DNA of 64,000 bases from Boswellia sacra (Eukaryota; Streptophyta; Magnoliopsida; Sapindales; Burseraceae), in contig SNVD02008158.1 of NCBI GenBank assembly GCA_013180625.2, positions 1 through 64,000 on the forward strand, written 5' to 3'. Below, in pieces: positions 12,371 to 25,900 of the stretch. Position 1 is the first letter of the stretch. Every line of letters starts with the position of its first letter. The notes under the pieces were generated by a model that was not told the DNA's origin, ran no database searches, and was given only the letters and a program-made list of their open reading frames with translations. A program made the translations under genes and the position numbers.

Positions 12371-12454
12371 CATAAATTCAGCAGAAGCAAGTGCATCAAC
12401 ATAGTACTTGTCGTTGGAATGGACATGGAACAGTGTAGTGTTGAGCTTCTTAGC
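12371..12454 (-). pseudogene. Exon-like segment of unrecognised origin in CACTA-2
   Basis: On the minus strand an AG acceptor (ATTATGCAG) is followed by an open stretch reading AKKLNTTLFHVHSNDKYYVD and then ALASAEFMKL, ending at a GT. Its amino-acid composition looks like a real exon and stands out from its surroundings. I do not recognise the gene. It may come from the same donor region as the OEP21 exons or from another gene. Confidence 0.4.
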
Positions 12455-13079
12455 TGCATAATGTTTCTTGTTACTGGCTACCCTACACCCATTCTATTTA
12501 TTTATTTATTTTCTTTCTTACATTTCGAAAGAGAAGACAAAAATGAAGACACAAACACTACACAATCAATAACCCAGATTAATATGAGAAAGAAAAAGAA
12601 TAATCAAAATGGCTTTTAACCAGATTAATAACCTAGAAAATAATATATTAATAACCCAAAAAGAGTAACCCAACCCCATAACACCATAAAATAAACAGAT
12701 TCTCAAAATTTGCAATCCACTGATAAAATATTCGAGAAAGCAGATAAAAAGAAAGATACCTTAGGATCCTCAAACTCTAACAATCTTACGATTAATTACT
12801 GTCCCTAACAACGAACTCTACACTGAATCGCTGGACAGAATGTTAAAGACATTCAGTGAGTAGAGAAAACGCCACTGAATGATGAGCGAAACACCAAAAT
12901 TCCAACAAGGGAATATAAGAGCCAGAAAAAAGGCCATTGACTAATAAGCGAAGGAATGAGCAGAATGAGCATTTGAGCAATCTTAAAGAGACGAGAGCGA
13001 TGAATAGAGAAAGTGTTTCACTTTGAACGGCTAGGGCAAGAGAGAGCAAGAAAGAGGAAATATGGGCTACTTTTATAGG

Positions 13080-13235
13080 AGTGGCAAATGTGTAAATTAG
13101 TGGACATTATTAAGTGACAAATAGTGAAAAGGGGCGGGCTTGACTAGTGGAATAAAGTTATATTTGACTGTTTTTTAAAAAACCGGCAAATATACAAATT
13201 GTAAAGCGACAAATATTTTAGAAATTCTTGTAGTG
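13080..13235. repeat. Right subterminal region of CACTA-2
   Basis: Variants of GGCAAATNTNNAAATT and GCGACAAATATTT, related to the left-end TTTGGCGGT motif in inverse orientation, recur up to the terminal AATTCTTGTAGTG. Confidence 0.65.
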
Positions 13236-14230
13236 TCACAATCCAAGCAAAGTAGGATTCCATGTCCAGGATTACCCTTCAGATATCGTACAACTTGCAA
13301 TGCTGCATTCCAATGATCTTCTTGTGGCACCTGCATGAATTGGGCAAGTATATGCATACAATATGATAATTCTGAACATGTGAGAGTGAGATAAATGAGT
13401 CACCTAACAAGATGCTGATAGCATTCTGGATTAGCCAACAAGGCACCGTCGGCCAATGCTAATTTGTGATTTTGCTCAAGCGGGAAGGAACATGGTTTAG
13501 CACCTAGCAGACCAGTCTTTGTGATGATATCCAGAGCATATTTCCTTTAACACAAAAAAAAGGCCCTCTTTGTTATGTGCAACCTTTACACCCAAAAAAT
13601 ATTTCAATACGCTAAGATCCTTCATATGAAAACACTCACTCAAATATTGTTGGAAGCGTGTAATAGCCACACTATCATTTCCTGCAACAACTAAGTCATC
13701 AACATCCAAAACATGTAAACGTACCCCATTGTGGAAATATGTAAATAGAGAATAATCAGACGAGATTGAGTGAATCCATATCATTTCAAGGCTGTTACTA
13801 ACTTGGAAAACTAATAACGAGGAGCTTGTCGTAACCCATACAATGATTTTCTAAGTCGACAGACCTTCCCCAGTTGTTAAGAGGCAAATCCTGGTGGCAT
13901 TCGTATGTATACTTCCTCCTATAAATCTCCATGCAGAAATGCATTATGTACATCCATCTGATGCAATTCACAGTTCTTTACTGCCGCCAATGCTAAAAAA
14001 ACACGTACAGTAACCATCTTGGCCATTGGAGCAAATGTTTCATTGTAGTCTATGCCCTCTACTTGATTATTTCCTTGAATTACCAATCGCGCTTTGTAGC
14101 GTTTAATAGTGCCATCTGAATTATACTTTATTTTGTACACCCATTTGCTCCCAATAGCTTTCTTTCCTGGAGGTAGATCTTCAACTGTCCATGTGTCATT
14201 TTGTTTAAGAGCTTGTATCTCCTTGTTCAT
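13236..14230 (-). pseudogene. Copia A reverse transcriptase and start of RNase H
   Basis: The 13919-14230 frame has the N-terminal copia RT signature ([50 protein letters not shown]). The 13497-13784 frame holds the active-site region as LDVDDLVVAGND, where YVDD is usual, then FLGVKVAH. The 13240-13357 frame holds WNAALQVVRYLKGNPGHGI. Stops and frameshifts separate the pieces, and the first Tyr of the YVDD box is lost. Confidence 0.88.
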
Positions 14231-14485
14231 AGCCTCTCTCTAATGTTCGTGTTGAACTGCTTCTGCATAATTTTTGGCCTCATGACCTACTGTGACAATA
14301 GCTAAAAAAATTTTGTGTCGTAAAGAGAATTTATCACAATTCACAAAATGCATTAAAGGATAAGGATTACCTGAGGCCAGCTTTTGTTAGGATGAGAGTG
14401 TGGAGGTGCTTACACAACGAGCTGTATGCGTCACATAATCTTTAAGTCATGTTGATCGCTGCTTCACTCTCTGTCCTCATCTCAG

Positions 14486-15314
14486 TTAGTCCTTTTGTCG
14501 ATGCAATGTGCTGCCTTCCAAAATCTCTTTATCACTTGCAACATTACTTATAAGTGGCTCCCCATCGCTACTTGCAATGACATCACCAATGCCACCCCTC
14601 ATATCATTTTCTTTATTATCAGGTGAAGCATTGAAATTACTCCCCCTCACTTTGTGGGCCTCAGTCATACCATGTGCACCACCAAGATTTTGTCTCATGT
14701 CCTGAAGATCAAATTCCTTTTTAGCATGGTACCCTTCATTGATGCCCATTTGGTTATAATTAATTCCTTCCTTTGTCAAAGAGTTCGATTCATATGGGAA
14801 TTCGACTTCACAAAATGCAACATCTCTTGAAACAAAGAATTCGTTTGTGTTCAAATCATAAAGTCGCCATCCTTTTTTTTTCAAAAGGATATCCCCCAAA
14901 AATACAACATCGTCCCCTACTTGCAAATTTATCCTTTTCTCTATTTATATTTCTACCATAGCACAAAAAACCAAAAGTATGAATATGGTTATAGGAAGAA
15001 GGTTGCCCAAACAACATTTCATAAGGGGCTTTTCCGTTCAACAGAGCGGAAAGAGTTTGATTAATAAGGTATCCAGCTATAAGTACATATTCTCCCCAAA
15101 ATTCCATAGGAATACTAGCTTGGAATCGTAAAGCTCTAGCAACATTCAGGATATGCTTATGTTTTCGCTCAACACGCCTATTTTGTTGAGGCATGTCAAC
15201 ACAAGAGGTTTGGTGCACAATCCTAAGTTCAAGAAAATATTCTTTCAAAGAAAACTCTGTCCCATTATCACTCCTAACAACTTTAACTCTTTTATTATAT
15301 TGTAGTTTGACCAT
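14486..15314 (-). pseudogene. Copia A integrase core and C-terminal linker
   Basis: The minus-strand frame 14856-15314 carries the second catalytic Asp in VVRSDNGTEF and the Glu in PQQNRRVERKH, where NGVVERKH is usual. It continues with the conserved WGEYVLIAGYLINQ and GKAPYEMLFG blocks. The first Asp region upstream is broken by stops. The frame overlapping at 14486-14926 continues as the poorly conserved hydrophilic linker between integrase and RT. Confidence 0.87.
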
Positions 15315-15476
15315 AATGATAAAATTTCAAAGAGTTCAACCAACTTCAGTTTTATCATTAAGTAAATATAACCAAACAACTATTGAGAAATCATCTACGA
15401 CAGTTAAAAAATATGAGGCACCATAAGAGGCACGAATTTGATAAGGTCCCCACAAATCACAATATATCAATTCCAA

Positions 15477-16362
15477 TTATTCTTTTGCTTTATTGTTACT
15501 AGAAACAAAGACATCTATAGTCTGTTTTGCCTTGAAACAAATTTCACACATTTTATTTTCATCACTATTGCTACTAGCATTTATTCCTAGAAGCAATTTA
15601 AACAACCTTTTATAAGGATGTCTTAGCCTCTTATGCCATAATTTAAATGAATCAACACCACTTGCCTTGTAGGCCTTTATTGAAGGTGTTCCTGCAAAGT
15701 AATAAAGCCCCCCACATAGCTCACCCATACCAATCACTGTCCTCGTAGTAGGGTCTTGTATAATGCAAAATTTGTTAGTGAATTGGATACTATAATTGTT
15801 CTCGTTGAGTAATTTTGACACAGAAATCAGATTGCATTTTAATTGAGGCACAAATAAAACATTATTTAATTTTATGTGATTGTTCAAAGTCACATCTCCC
15901 TCCATTGTGGCATGCGCTTCTCCTCCATCGGGTAGCCCTATTAGACAACTGGTCACTGTCTTTGTATTAACCAAGCCAACAAAATCACAAGTCATATGAT
16001 GTGATGCTCCTTATCAATTATCCACCTTTTTCTCACTCCTGTACTTGTTAACTTTTCATTATTGTTCGATTTGCATGAATTGAGCAATTGCATCAGACTT
16101 TCCCATTGTTCCTTCGACATTCCTATAAGTCCTAGGCTAGCATCAAACTTCTCACAAGTTAGTGGCTGCTCTGAAGCTTGAGCAGCATGTGCCCGAGCCA
16201 AAACTTCTCGACCACGTTTTCCTGCACTCGCAACTTGACCTTCTCAGCCTTGTCCAATCCCTCGTCCGGTCTGGGTCTATCAACCCACCAATCGGGGTAT
16301 CCAATGAGCTGAAAACAGCTACCTACATCGTGTCCCTTTCGTTGGCAATTTGAACATGTCAC
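15477..16362 (-). pseudogene. Copia A zinc knuckle, protease and GAG-pre-integrase region
   Basis: A CCHC zinc knuckle is read as CSNCQRKGHDVGSC at about 16315-16360. The protease active site should read WIID(S/T)GAS-HH, but at about 16010 it reads WIIDKEHHI, so the catalytic Gly-Ala segment is deleted and the protease is dead. Downstream, 15477-15995 holds the rest of the protease and the GAG-pre-integrase motif LWHKRLRHP with a CEICFKAKQ zinc-binding pair. Confidence 0.85.
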
Positions 16363-16531
16363 TTGCTTATCTTTTCAAATAGTCTCGACTTTTCGATGGG
16401 TCAGAATCGTCTGTACCACTAGAGCAATTGGATCTCCTCTTTCCTCTACAGTATGAACATGTTCTTCCTGGATCACCATGGAGTAAGTCTTGTTGAGGCT
16501 TGGGCAATGGATCTCTGCTAAGAATATTGCT

Positions 16532-17143
16532 TCAAACATTACCATACACGACATCGTCTAATCCCATCAAGAACTGATGCACTTTCTCCTTCTCACGCTT
16601 CTTTTCAAGTTGTACAGACAAATCAAATATGTAGTATTTACACTTATAAGTTGGAAACTGCTTATGATTTGCCAATTCATCCCATATTTGCTTTAGCTTT
16701 CCATAATATGGAATAATTGCCAGGCCCCTTTGTTTGCAGTTCATTAGTTCAGCCTTAAGTTGATGCACTTATGGCCCATTGGCAATGGAGAATCGCTCCT
16801 TGATGTCATCCTGAAGGTTCTTTGCTATCTCCATATGAGTAATAGTTGATATCAAAGTTGGTTCTATGGTGTTGAGAATCCATGACACCACCATCGAATT
16901 TGCAGTCCACCAATCTTCTAATTCCGCAAAGTTTTCTGATGGCTGAGACACGAACCCGTCAATGAATCCAAACTTTTTCTTAGCCTGAAGCGCCATCCAT
17001 AGGGACAGAGCCCATTCATCGTAGTTGTTTACCTTCAGTTGAACCTGTGTTATGAGTTTTCCGGAGTTGTCAATAGACCCAAGATAATATGGTGAAGCAG
17101 TACTCTTCTTGCTCTCACCATCATTCTTCTTGTCATCCGTCAT
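16532..17143 (-). pseudogene. Copia A Gag (capsid region)
   Basis: Two adjacent frames (16769-17143 and 16532-16768) encode a copia-type Gag: the N-terminal YYLGSIDNSGKLITQVQL and YDEWALSLWMAL, and later IWDELANHKQFP and VHQFLMGLDD. A stop separates the halves. The ATG at 17143 follows the primer site closely, as expected. Confidence 0.85.
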
Positions 17144-17181
17144 TATGGTAGATCACTAGTTTCAAGGAGCCAAGAAGACTT

Positions 17182-17193
17182 GCTCTGATACCA
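17182..17193 (-). other. Primer binding site of copia A (tRNA-iMet)
   Basis: TGGTATCAGAGC on the minus strand, immediately inside the 5' LTR, is complementary to the 3' end of plant initiator tRNA-Met. This is the standard copia primer site. Confidence 0.92.
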
Positions 17194-17423
17194 TGAAGAA
17201 ATCAATGTCATGAGAAAGTTGTTCTGTCTTATTCATGGAATGGTGGAGCACATATATACAAGGAGAAAGCCTACCTAATTACAGCAAGAATTAAAATTCC
17301 AGCATGGATCATGCCTACAATCATGGCTAATCACAATTGCTATCTACCTATATATGGAAAAGATAACAAATAGGGAGGATAAAATATTTACATACTATAC
17401 ATGTGATCCATGCAATCCCATTA
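17194..17423 (-). repeat. 5' LTR of copia A
   Basis: This is the partner of 7049-7278 with the same TA…CA ends. It differs at only a few positions, which implies a younger insertion than its broken coding frames would suggest, or homogenisation of the LTRs. Confidence 0.9.
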
Positions 17424-17451
17424 GTGACTTATCTATTACGACTGTTTGTAG

Positions 17452-20412
<2,961 letters not shown>

Positions 20413-21662
20413 ATGAATTCTCCTTAAAAATTATATTTACAAAAACTGCTCTTAAAAGAAAAGTTAAGGAATAAAATTTTTGTTTTTAGAGAACTTACAG
20501 AGCAGGTGGGATTATGGGACTTTCTGTGACTTGAACTAACATGGTATCATCCCAAAAGCGAACTAGTGATTGGTTTTATCAACACAATAGTTGCTTTGAC
20601 TATCTTTTTATTGAAAAATTTTCACTTTTCCTTCACAGTCAAAAAAATTTGAAATATCCAGACACAAGAAACATAAAAGTTAACATCCCGCTGTCTCTCT
20701 TGCAATGTGGTACTTTTCTAGGTTGTTTCTTTAAATGCCATAATATCTAATGATACTTTCACAACCCGCACCCAATGTAGTAATATTGTAGCGAAAAAGA
20801 GCTCGCCAAGGGAACACAGTCGTCGCTATGCCGAAATCCTCTCTTAATCTTTAATTGATTGAATACCTGAGGTACACAACAGACTAGTGAGTATGAAACT
20901 CAGTAAGCAGCTAGAATTATGAAATTGGTGTAACACTCAAAATAAAACAATTAATGGCGATAACTATTTCAGAATATGACCACTATTAAACACTTATTCC
21001 ATAAATTACCAATTACTATTTATTTCTTGGTATATAAGCCACCAGTGCCCTACTAAAAAAGTCAAAAAATTGATTTCACTGTTCAAGGATCGCGCCTCTG
21101 CGCAAGGGAACTAGCATGGTGGTGCCAAGTTTCTGATTTTCAATCCGTTGCAAATTTCAGTTCTGCGCTCCTGCACCAAGGGAGAGGCACGCATGCGCCA
21201 ACTCTCTGTTCTCTCTTACTTGAGTCAATGCAATTGGCGCTCTAGCGCGGAAAGTATGGCACAGCGATGCCATTCTCTGTCTATACCTCTTTAGGTCAGT
21301 TAAAGATGCGCTCCTGCACCAACGTTGCATCATTGGCCAATTTCCTAGACCAATTACTCACTTATCTCATCACATTTCTAATTCTATAAATACTTGTCTA
21401 TGGGTGATCAAACATGGCTTTTCTATGTCAAAGCTCATCGCATATATCTATACAAATACCCATTTATATACACATCTCATTTACAAATAAACTTTTCACA
21501 AGTCTAACACATCCTCATGTGCTCCCATAAACACATAAATCATTCACACACGAGTTTCCACCAGCTAGCTATATTGTTCATATGGATATCCAATTCACAT
21601 AATTTCAGAAGCTTCCACAGTACAGTCACAGATACTTAGGAACAGTCAGTTCCCATATGTAG
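20413..21662. other. Non-coding DNA right of the channel pseudogene
   Basis: No gene is seen. From about 20760 the base composition changes (CG-containing text such as GCGCCTCTGCGCAAGGG at about 21090-21110 and variants of GCTCCTGCACCAA), typical of the LTR or untranslated part of a retrotransposon. I found no second terminal repeat to prove it. Confidence 0.4.
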
Positions 21663-22070
21663 GCCTACCGTGAATTAGCTCAAGGCTAGTCTGACAATCC
21701 GGGTGATACCGAGCCCATGTTACCGAATCTCGTCTAGAGAAACACATGGTCCAAACCTCCCCTCAAGCCATGGGGATACGAAACAGTACAGATACATTCA
21801 GAGGCCTACCCATGAAATAGCTCAAGGCTAGTCTGACAATTAGGGTGATACCGGGCCCATGCTACCGAATCTCGTCTAGAGAAACACATGGTCCAGACCT
21901 TCCCTTAAGCCATGGGGATACGGAACAATACAGATATATTTAGATGCCTACACTTGAAATAGCTCGAGGCTAGTCTGATAATCCGGGTGATACCAAGCCC
22001 ATGCTACCGAATCCCATGTAGGGAAACACATGGTCCAGAGCTCCCCTATATATTCCCATGGGCTTGGCAT
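21663..22070 (+). repeat. Tandem repeat, about 141-bp unit, three copies
   Basis: Units start at 21663, 21804 and 21946 with GCCTAC, followed by TAGCTC(A/G)AGGCTAGTCTGA, GGTGATACC and GAAACACATGGTCCA. The third unit diverges at its 3' end. No coding potential is seen. Repeats of this kind are common inside plant gypsy LTRs. Confidence 0.85.
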
Positions 22071-22612
22071 GTAATTTCAAATTCATAACACATCACACAG
22101 TGATACATGCCTTCACACATCACAATATTGCAGTTCACTATCATAATTGAGGTTCTACGTAGGCTTCTCATTAATCACATATACATTTATAAACACAATA
22201 AGCCTACATATCTCACATACACTTATGGATGTGCACAATCCAGACATTGGCATCATTTCTATACATATAAAACCCCATTGAATTCTTTATTAGTGCCAAC
22301 CCTTCCATTACTCTTCGATGTATTTCAATCACATCGTTGCATAACTATGTCCATGTATAACTGATCTAAGTCATTTTCTACTTGTACATATTCATGGCAC
22401 TCTTAATACACATGGTTTTTCATAGACATTCATTTGCCATGCCCTCCACATGAGGAATTAGTATCCTAGAACGTTTAGCATGTATTTCATTCTTCATATA
22501 CACACATCATTTCATTGGCAATATTATTCAAGCCATATCACAACAAATTCACATATATGAGGGCACATTCACATTTCTATATCTTACACATATAGAAGCT
22601 ACACCAACATGT
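22071..22612. other. Non-coding stretch
   Basis: AT-rich text with many CACAT motifs and no recognisable gene or terminal repeat. It is probably the continuation of the same retrotransposon-derived DNA. Confidence 0.35.
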
Positions 22613-22745
22613 CAATCCATAGCCACTTCATCTCTATTGCCATCTTTTACTCCATTTGTACAACGCAATGATTACTAAATTTCTATAATTTTTCATTAAA
22701 TGAGTGTATTATGAGTTAGCCAAACGCTTACAACGCATAATAAAT
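22613..22745 (+). repeat. 133-bp direct repeat, copy 1
   Basis: This is identical, as far as I can read, to 26213-26345, exactly 3600 bp away and in the same orientation. The second copy lies within the tail of the LRR receptor-like pseudogene, so this copy is a displaced piece of it (minus strand encodes TNGVKDGNRDEVAMDW). It ends six bases before the gypsy LTR fragment. Confidence 0.9.
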
Positions 22746-22751
22746 ATTTGC

Positions 22752-23059
22752 ACTGTAGATAGGTTTACTTCAAGGCCAATTTTGGTCCACTAAGAGCCCG
22801 AATTGGATGATACTTGTGAAATGCAATCTTGTAGATAATTGAATCAGCTTTCCAAAACGTTAATATTTGCACCATTCTGATCTATAAATAGAAAGTTATG
22901 CCCATTTTACCAAACCTACATCAAAATCGAAATTAAAAGAAAGTTAATTCAAAGGATGTATAGACTACAAATATACTTAAGTTGAGGGATTTAATGACAC
23001 TATTAATGCAATATGATGAATTAAGCTTTCATTAAGCATACATATTTAAGTGTTCATCA
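22752..23059 (-). repeat. Truncated LTR of the element C/D family
   Basis: On the minus strand it begins TGATGAACACTTAAATATG at 23059 and follows the first 300 bp or so of the element C and D LTRs up to CTACAGT, then stops. Only the LTR start is left. It abuts a broken copia B on its right and the 133-bp repeat on its left. This is a third member of the family in the window. Confidence 0.88.
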
Positions 23060-24240
23060 GTAGACCCGCAGTCCTTAGTAACGCTCTCATTCTTTCTATG
23101 AGAGTTCTATTTATCCGCTCTGCCACTCCATTTTGTTGTGATGTGTAAGCAACTGTCTTTTGTCGTTTTATACCTTCTTGACTACAAAATACGTCAAACT
23201 CCTTGTTGCAGAATTCTCTCTTATTATCTGTCCTCAAACACTTGATCCTTTTTCCGGATTCAAGTTCCACATGTGCTTTGAAGGCTTTAAATATAGGAAA
23301 TACATCTGACTTTTTCTTGATGACATATACCCAACATCTCGTAGAATAATCATCCACAAACAATACAAAATAATTTGCTCCTCCTAGGGATGTAACTGGT
23401 GATTCCCAAACATTAGAATGAATCAAGTCTAGAATATTTTTACTCCTAGCAATAGATCTGCTAAAACTCAGTCTATTCTGCTTGTTAATAACACAATGCT
23501 CACAGAATGGTAAACTTACAGTTTTAATTCCAGGAAGCAGTTTTCGATCAGAGAGAATCTTTAAACCCTTTTCAGACATATGGCCAAGTCTTTGATGCCA
23601 TATCACAGACAATTCTTCTCCAGAACTAGCAACCACTGTTTCTGCCTCCTGAATAGTTTCTCCATGGAGCATGTATAGGTTAGCAGCAATCTTTTCTGCC
23701 TTCATCACCACAAGTGCACCTCTGACAACCTTTATGATCCCATTTTTCATATGGAACTCACATCCGAGGTCATCCAACTGTCCCGTTGATTGCAAATTTT
23801 TCTTCAAGGCAATCACATGTCGTACATCTTGGACGGAGTGAATTTTACCATCAAACATTTTTATTTTGACGGTTCCAATACCAGTGATTTTTAAGGCATG
23901 ATCATCACCCATGTACATAGATCCTTCTGAGATAGGCTTATATTGATAGAACCAATCTCTTCTAGAAGTCATATGCCATGTTGCTGCTGAATCAATTAAC
24001 CATATATCAGCAAACCTTTTTTTGCCTTCCGCAATAGTTGTTGCCTCACCGCACAAGATTTCGCCATCTCCTGAAGTACTTGCTACACAACCCTGAGATC
24101 CTGACGACTCAGATTCTTTTCCTTTGCTATTTCCCTCTCCATTCTTTTTAAGATGCCAACACTCGTTTTTCACGTGCCCTTGCTTTTCACAATGGTAGCA
24201 TTTATCAAACTTCCTTCCTTTAGACTTTCCCCTGTTCTAA
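23060..24240 (-). pseudogene. Copia B zinc knuckle, protease and integrase (truncated)
   Basis: Reading down the minus strand: the knuckle CYHCEKQGHVKNEC, the protease site LIDSAATWHM (Ala where the catalytic motif normally has DSG), the GAG-pre-integrase zinc site WHQRLGHM…FCEHC, then the integrase core. The first catalytic Asp of integrase appears as HSNVWES, where HSDVWGP is usual, so Asp is replaced by Asn. The second Asp (RTDN) and the Glu (QQNGVAERINRT) are present. The 375-codon frame 23046-24173 is open but ends at the junction with the LTR fragment, so it makes no complete polyprotein. Confidence 0.87.
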
Positions 24241-24900
24241 TTGTGACTTCCACTGGAACCACGTTCCCTTGATCTCCCTATATTGATGGATAAAGCTTCT
24301 GCATATTGAGAAGTCATTATTCTGTCTTCCTTATTTTTATGTCTGCTTTCTTCTTCTAAGACAGTAGCCGCAACATCATTAAAGACTAGAGATGACTTCA
24401 TCAAACCATTTGCCAAGTTAAGGATGAGATTATCATATGAATCAGGTAAACTTTGAAGTTGAAGCTCAGCACGTTCCTTCTCTTCTATGTTATGCTCTAT
24501 GTTGAGAGCTGAGAGAATAACGTCCTCAAAGTGTTGATATGTTCAGTCACCGGAGTGGTTTCTGACATACGAAGAGTGTACAGCTTCCTTTTCAAGAAGA
24601 TTTTGTTTTGTAGAGATTTGGCTTCATATAGGCTTGTCAATGTATCCCAAATCTCTTTTGCAGAGTTCAATTCTTGAATACTTGACAGCACTTCATCTGC
24701 AACTACTAGATGTAGACTTGCCATTGCATCACCATCTATCTTCTCCCATTTCTTTTCATCTTGCATATTTTTCGGTCTTCCATCAATTGCTTCAAGGCAA
24801 TTTTCTTTTCTCTAGATAGCCTTTATTTTTATTTTTCATAGCCCAAAGTTGTTTCTATCAAACTTCTCTATCTTAAATTTGGCTGCCATTTGTCTTGCAG
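24241..24900 (-). pseudogene. Copia B Gag
   Basis: The frame at 24497-24766 encodes the UBN2-type Gag core: EIWDTLTSLYEAKSLQNKIF, LKRKLYTLRMSE and HINTLRTLFSQL. Upstream and downstream pieces are in other frames. The start region near 24890 (MAAKFKIEKF-like on the minus strand) is preceded by the leader. Confidence 0.75.
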
Positions 24901-25199
24901 TGAGCAGTACCGTATATGTGAACAGTATCTTTGAATAGTATAGTATATGTGAACAGTAATCGTATCCGTATAGGTACACCACTGCTAAACAGTAATTGGG
25001 AATAGTAGTAAGTGCCGGTATGATTTAATATACACCAGAAAAGCTTCCAAGAAACACTGGAGGGGTCACAAGCAGTCCCACTTAAAACCCAGTCACCTTA
25101 GACTCTTATCGCCTTTTTGACAAAGCTTTCCTAGACATGTATATAACCATACAAGTAACCACTCACTGCCCTAACCTTTGGCTCTGCCTTCGCAACCTT

Positions 25200-25211
25200 G
25201 CTTTGATACCA
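25200..25211 (-). other. Primer binding site of copia B
   Basis: TGGTATCAAAGC on the minus strand, one base different from the initiator tRNA-Met complement TGGTATCAGAGC. It sits one base inside the LTR end. Confidence 0.85.
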
Positions 25212-25212
25212 T

Positions 25213-25760
25213 TGTTAGGAGATTAAACACTCCCACCGCAGCTCAAATATAAAACAAGAAACAAATTATTATGAAGAAAAATATTACAATCTCTCTCACA
25301 ATTAGAATAGAGGAGATAATAAGGGACAAAGAAGAGAAAAGCTTATTGCATAAGCTTGGGACAAATATAAGGGGAGGAGGAAGCTTTATTATATAGCCTA
25401 GCCTCCCCCTGGACTTATTGTTTCCCACCAATGTGGGATTGTGTGAAAGGCAAAAATGCCTTCACACTCTTCATACTTCACATAGTACTTATTTTAAGCC
25501 GGCATTCAATCATAAAAGACATCTCTCAAACAAGAATAAAAAAAGGCAACTTGACCAAGCCAGAAGATCAAAAATATGACATGTCATCAATTGCTTGACC
25601 CCTGACAATTTGACCGGCTCAAGTAAGATCTGCAATCTACATAAACTTCCCATTTTTGTATAACTAGCTCCATGTACTTAATTGTTGACTCATTGGGCTG
25701 AAGTTGCCTCTGAGTTTTCATATATTTGCTTCATATATCTATCCATATATTGTGTTAACA
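25213..25760 (-). repeat. 5' LTR of copia B
   Basis: This is about 548 bp, bounded by TGTTAACA… and …CTCCTAACA on the minus strand, giving the usual TG…CA ends with a 5-bp inverted repeat TGTTA/TAACA. The inner boundary is fixed by the primer site. The outer boundary is inferred from the terminal motif because the partner LTR is lost. Confidence 0.65.
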
Positions 25761-25900
25761 CTGGTTTCTACTTCTTAGCCCACGCCAACAAGACAAAAAG
25801 ACAAGAAAAACCCTGTTTGCTTTCATTATTGTAATACTTCATTACATTAAAAAAAGGGCAGCATCTCCCTCCAAATTAACATAGCGACTACATTAATTTT

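Larger units (their letters stand above)
7774..13235. mobile_element. Non-autonomous CACTA (En/Spm) transposon carrying OEP21 exons (CACTA-2)
   Basis: The ends are CACTACAAGAAAAATGAT (left) and the inverse of CACTACAAGAATTTC (right), with a 3-bp target duplication tca at 7771-7773 and 13236-13238, the hallmark of CACTA elements. Both ends carry short subterminal motifs. The 5462-bp element encodes no transposase that I can recognise. It does contain intron-bearing exons of a chloroplast outer-envelope pore gene, so it is a Pack-CACTA type carrier. It sits in the RNase H frame of copia A and is therefore younger than it. Confidence 0.93.
7049..17423 (-). mobile_element. Decayed Ty1/copia retrotransposon (copia A), split by a CACTA element
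   Basis: Near-identical 230-bp LTRs lie at 7049-7278 and 17194-17423, flanked by perfect 5-bp duplications gtgac (7044-7048 and 17424-17428). On the minus strand the order is LTR, tRNA-iMet primer site, Gag with zinc knuckle, protease, integrase, RT, RNase H, polypurine tract, LTR, which is the Ty1/copia order. The pol frames are broken by many stops and frameshifts. Without the CACTA insertion at 7774-13235 the element would be about 4.9 kb, normal for copia. It landed about 28 bp upstream of the first recognisable exon of the CASTOR/POLLUX pseudogene. Confidence 0.92.
23060..25760 (-). mobile_element. 5' half of a Ty1/copia retrotransposon (copia B)
   Basis: On the minus strand this holds an LTR (25213-25760), a primer site, Gag, zinc knuckle, protease and part of integrase, then is cut off at 23060 by the gypsy LTR fragment. 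Reverse transcriptase, RNase H and the 3' LTR are missing. The family is distinct from copia A and from the Sire-like element. Confidence 0.87.
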
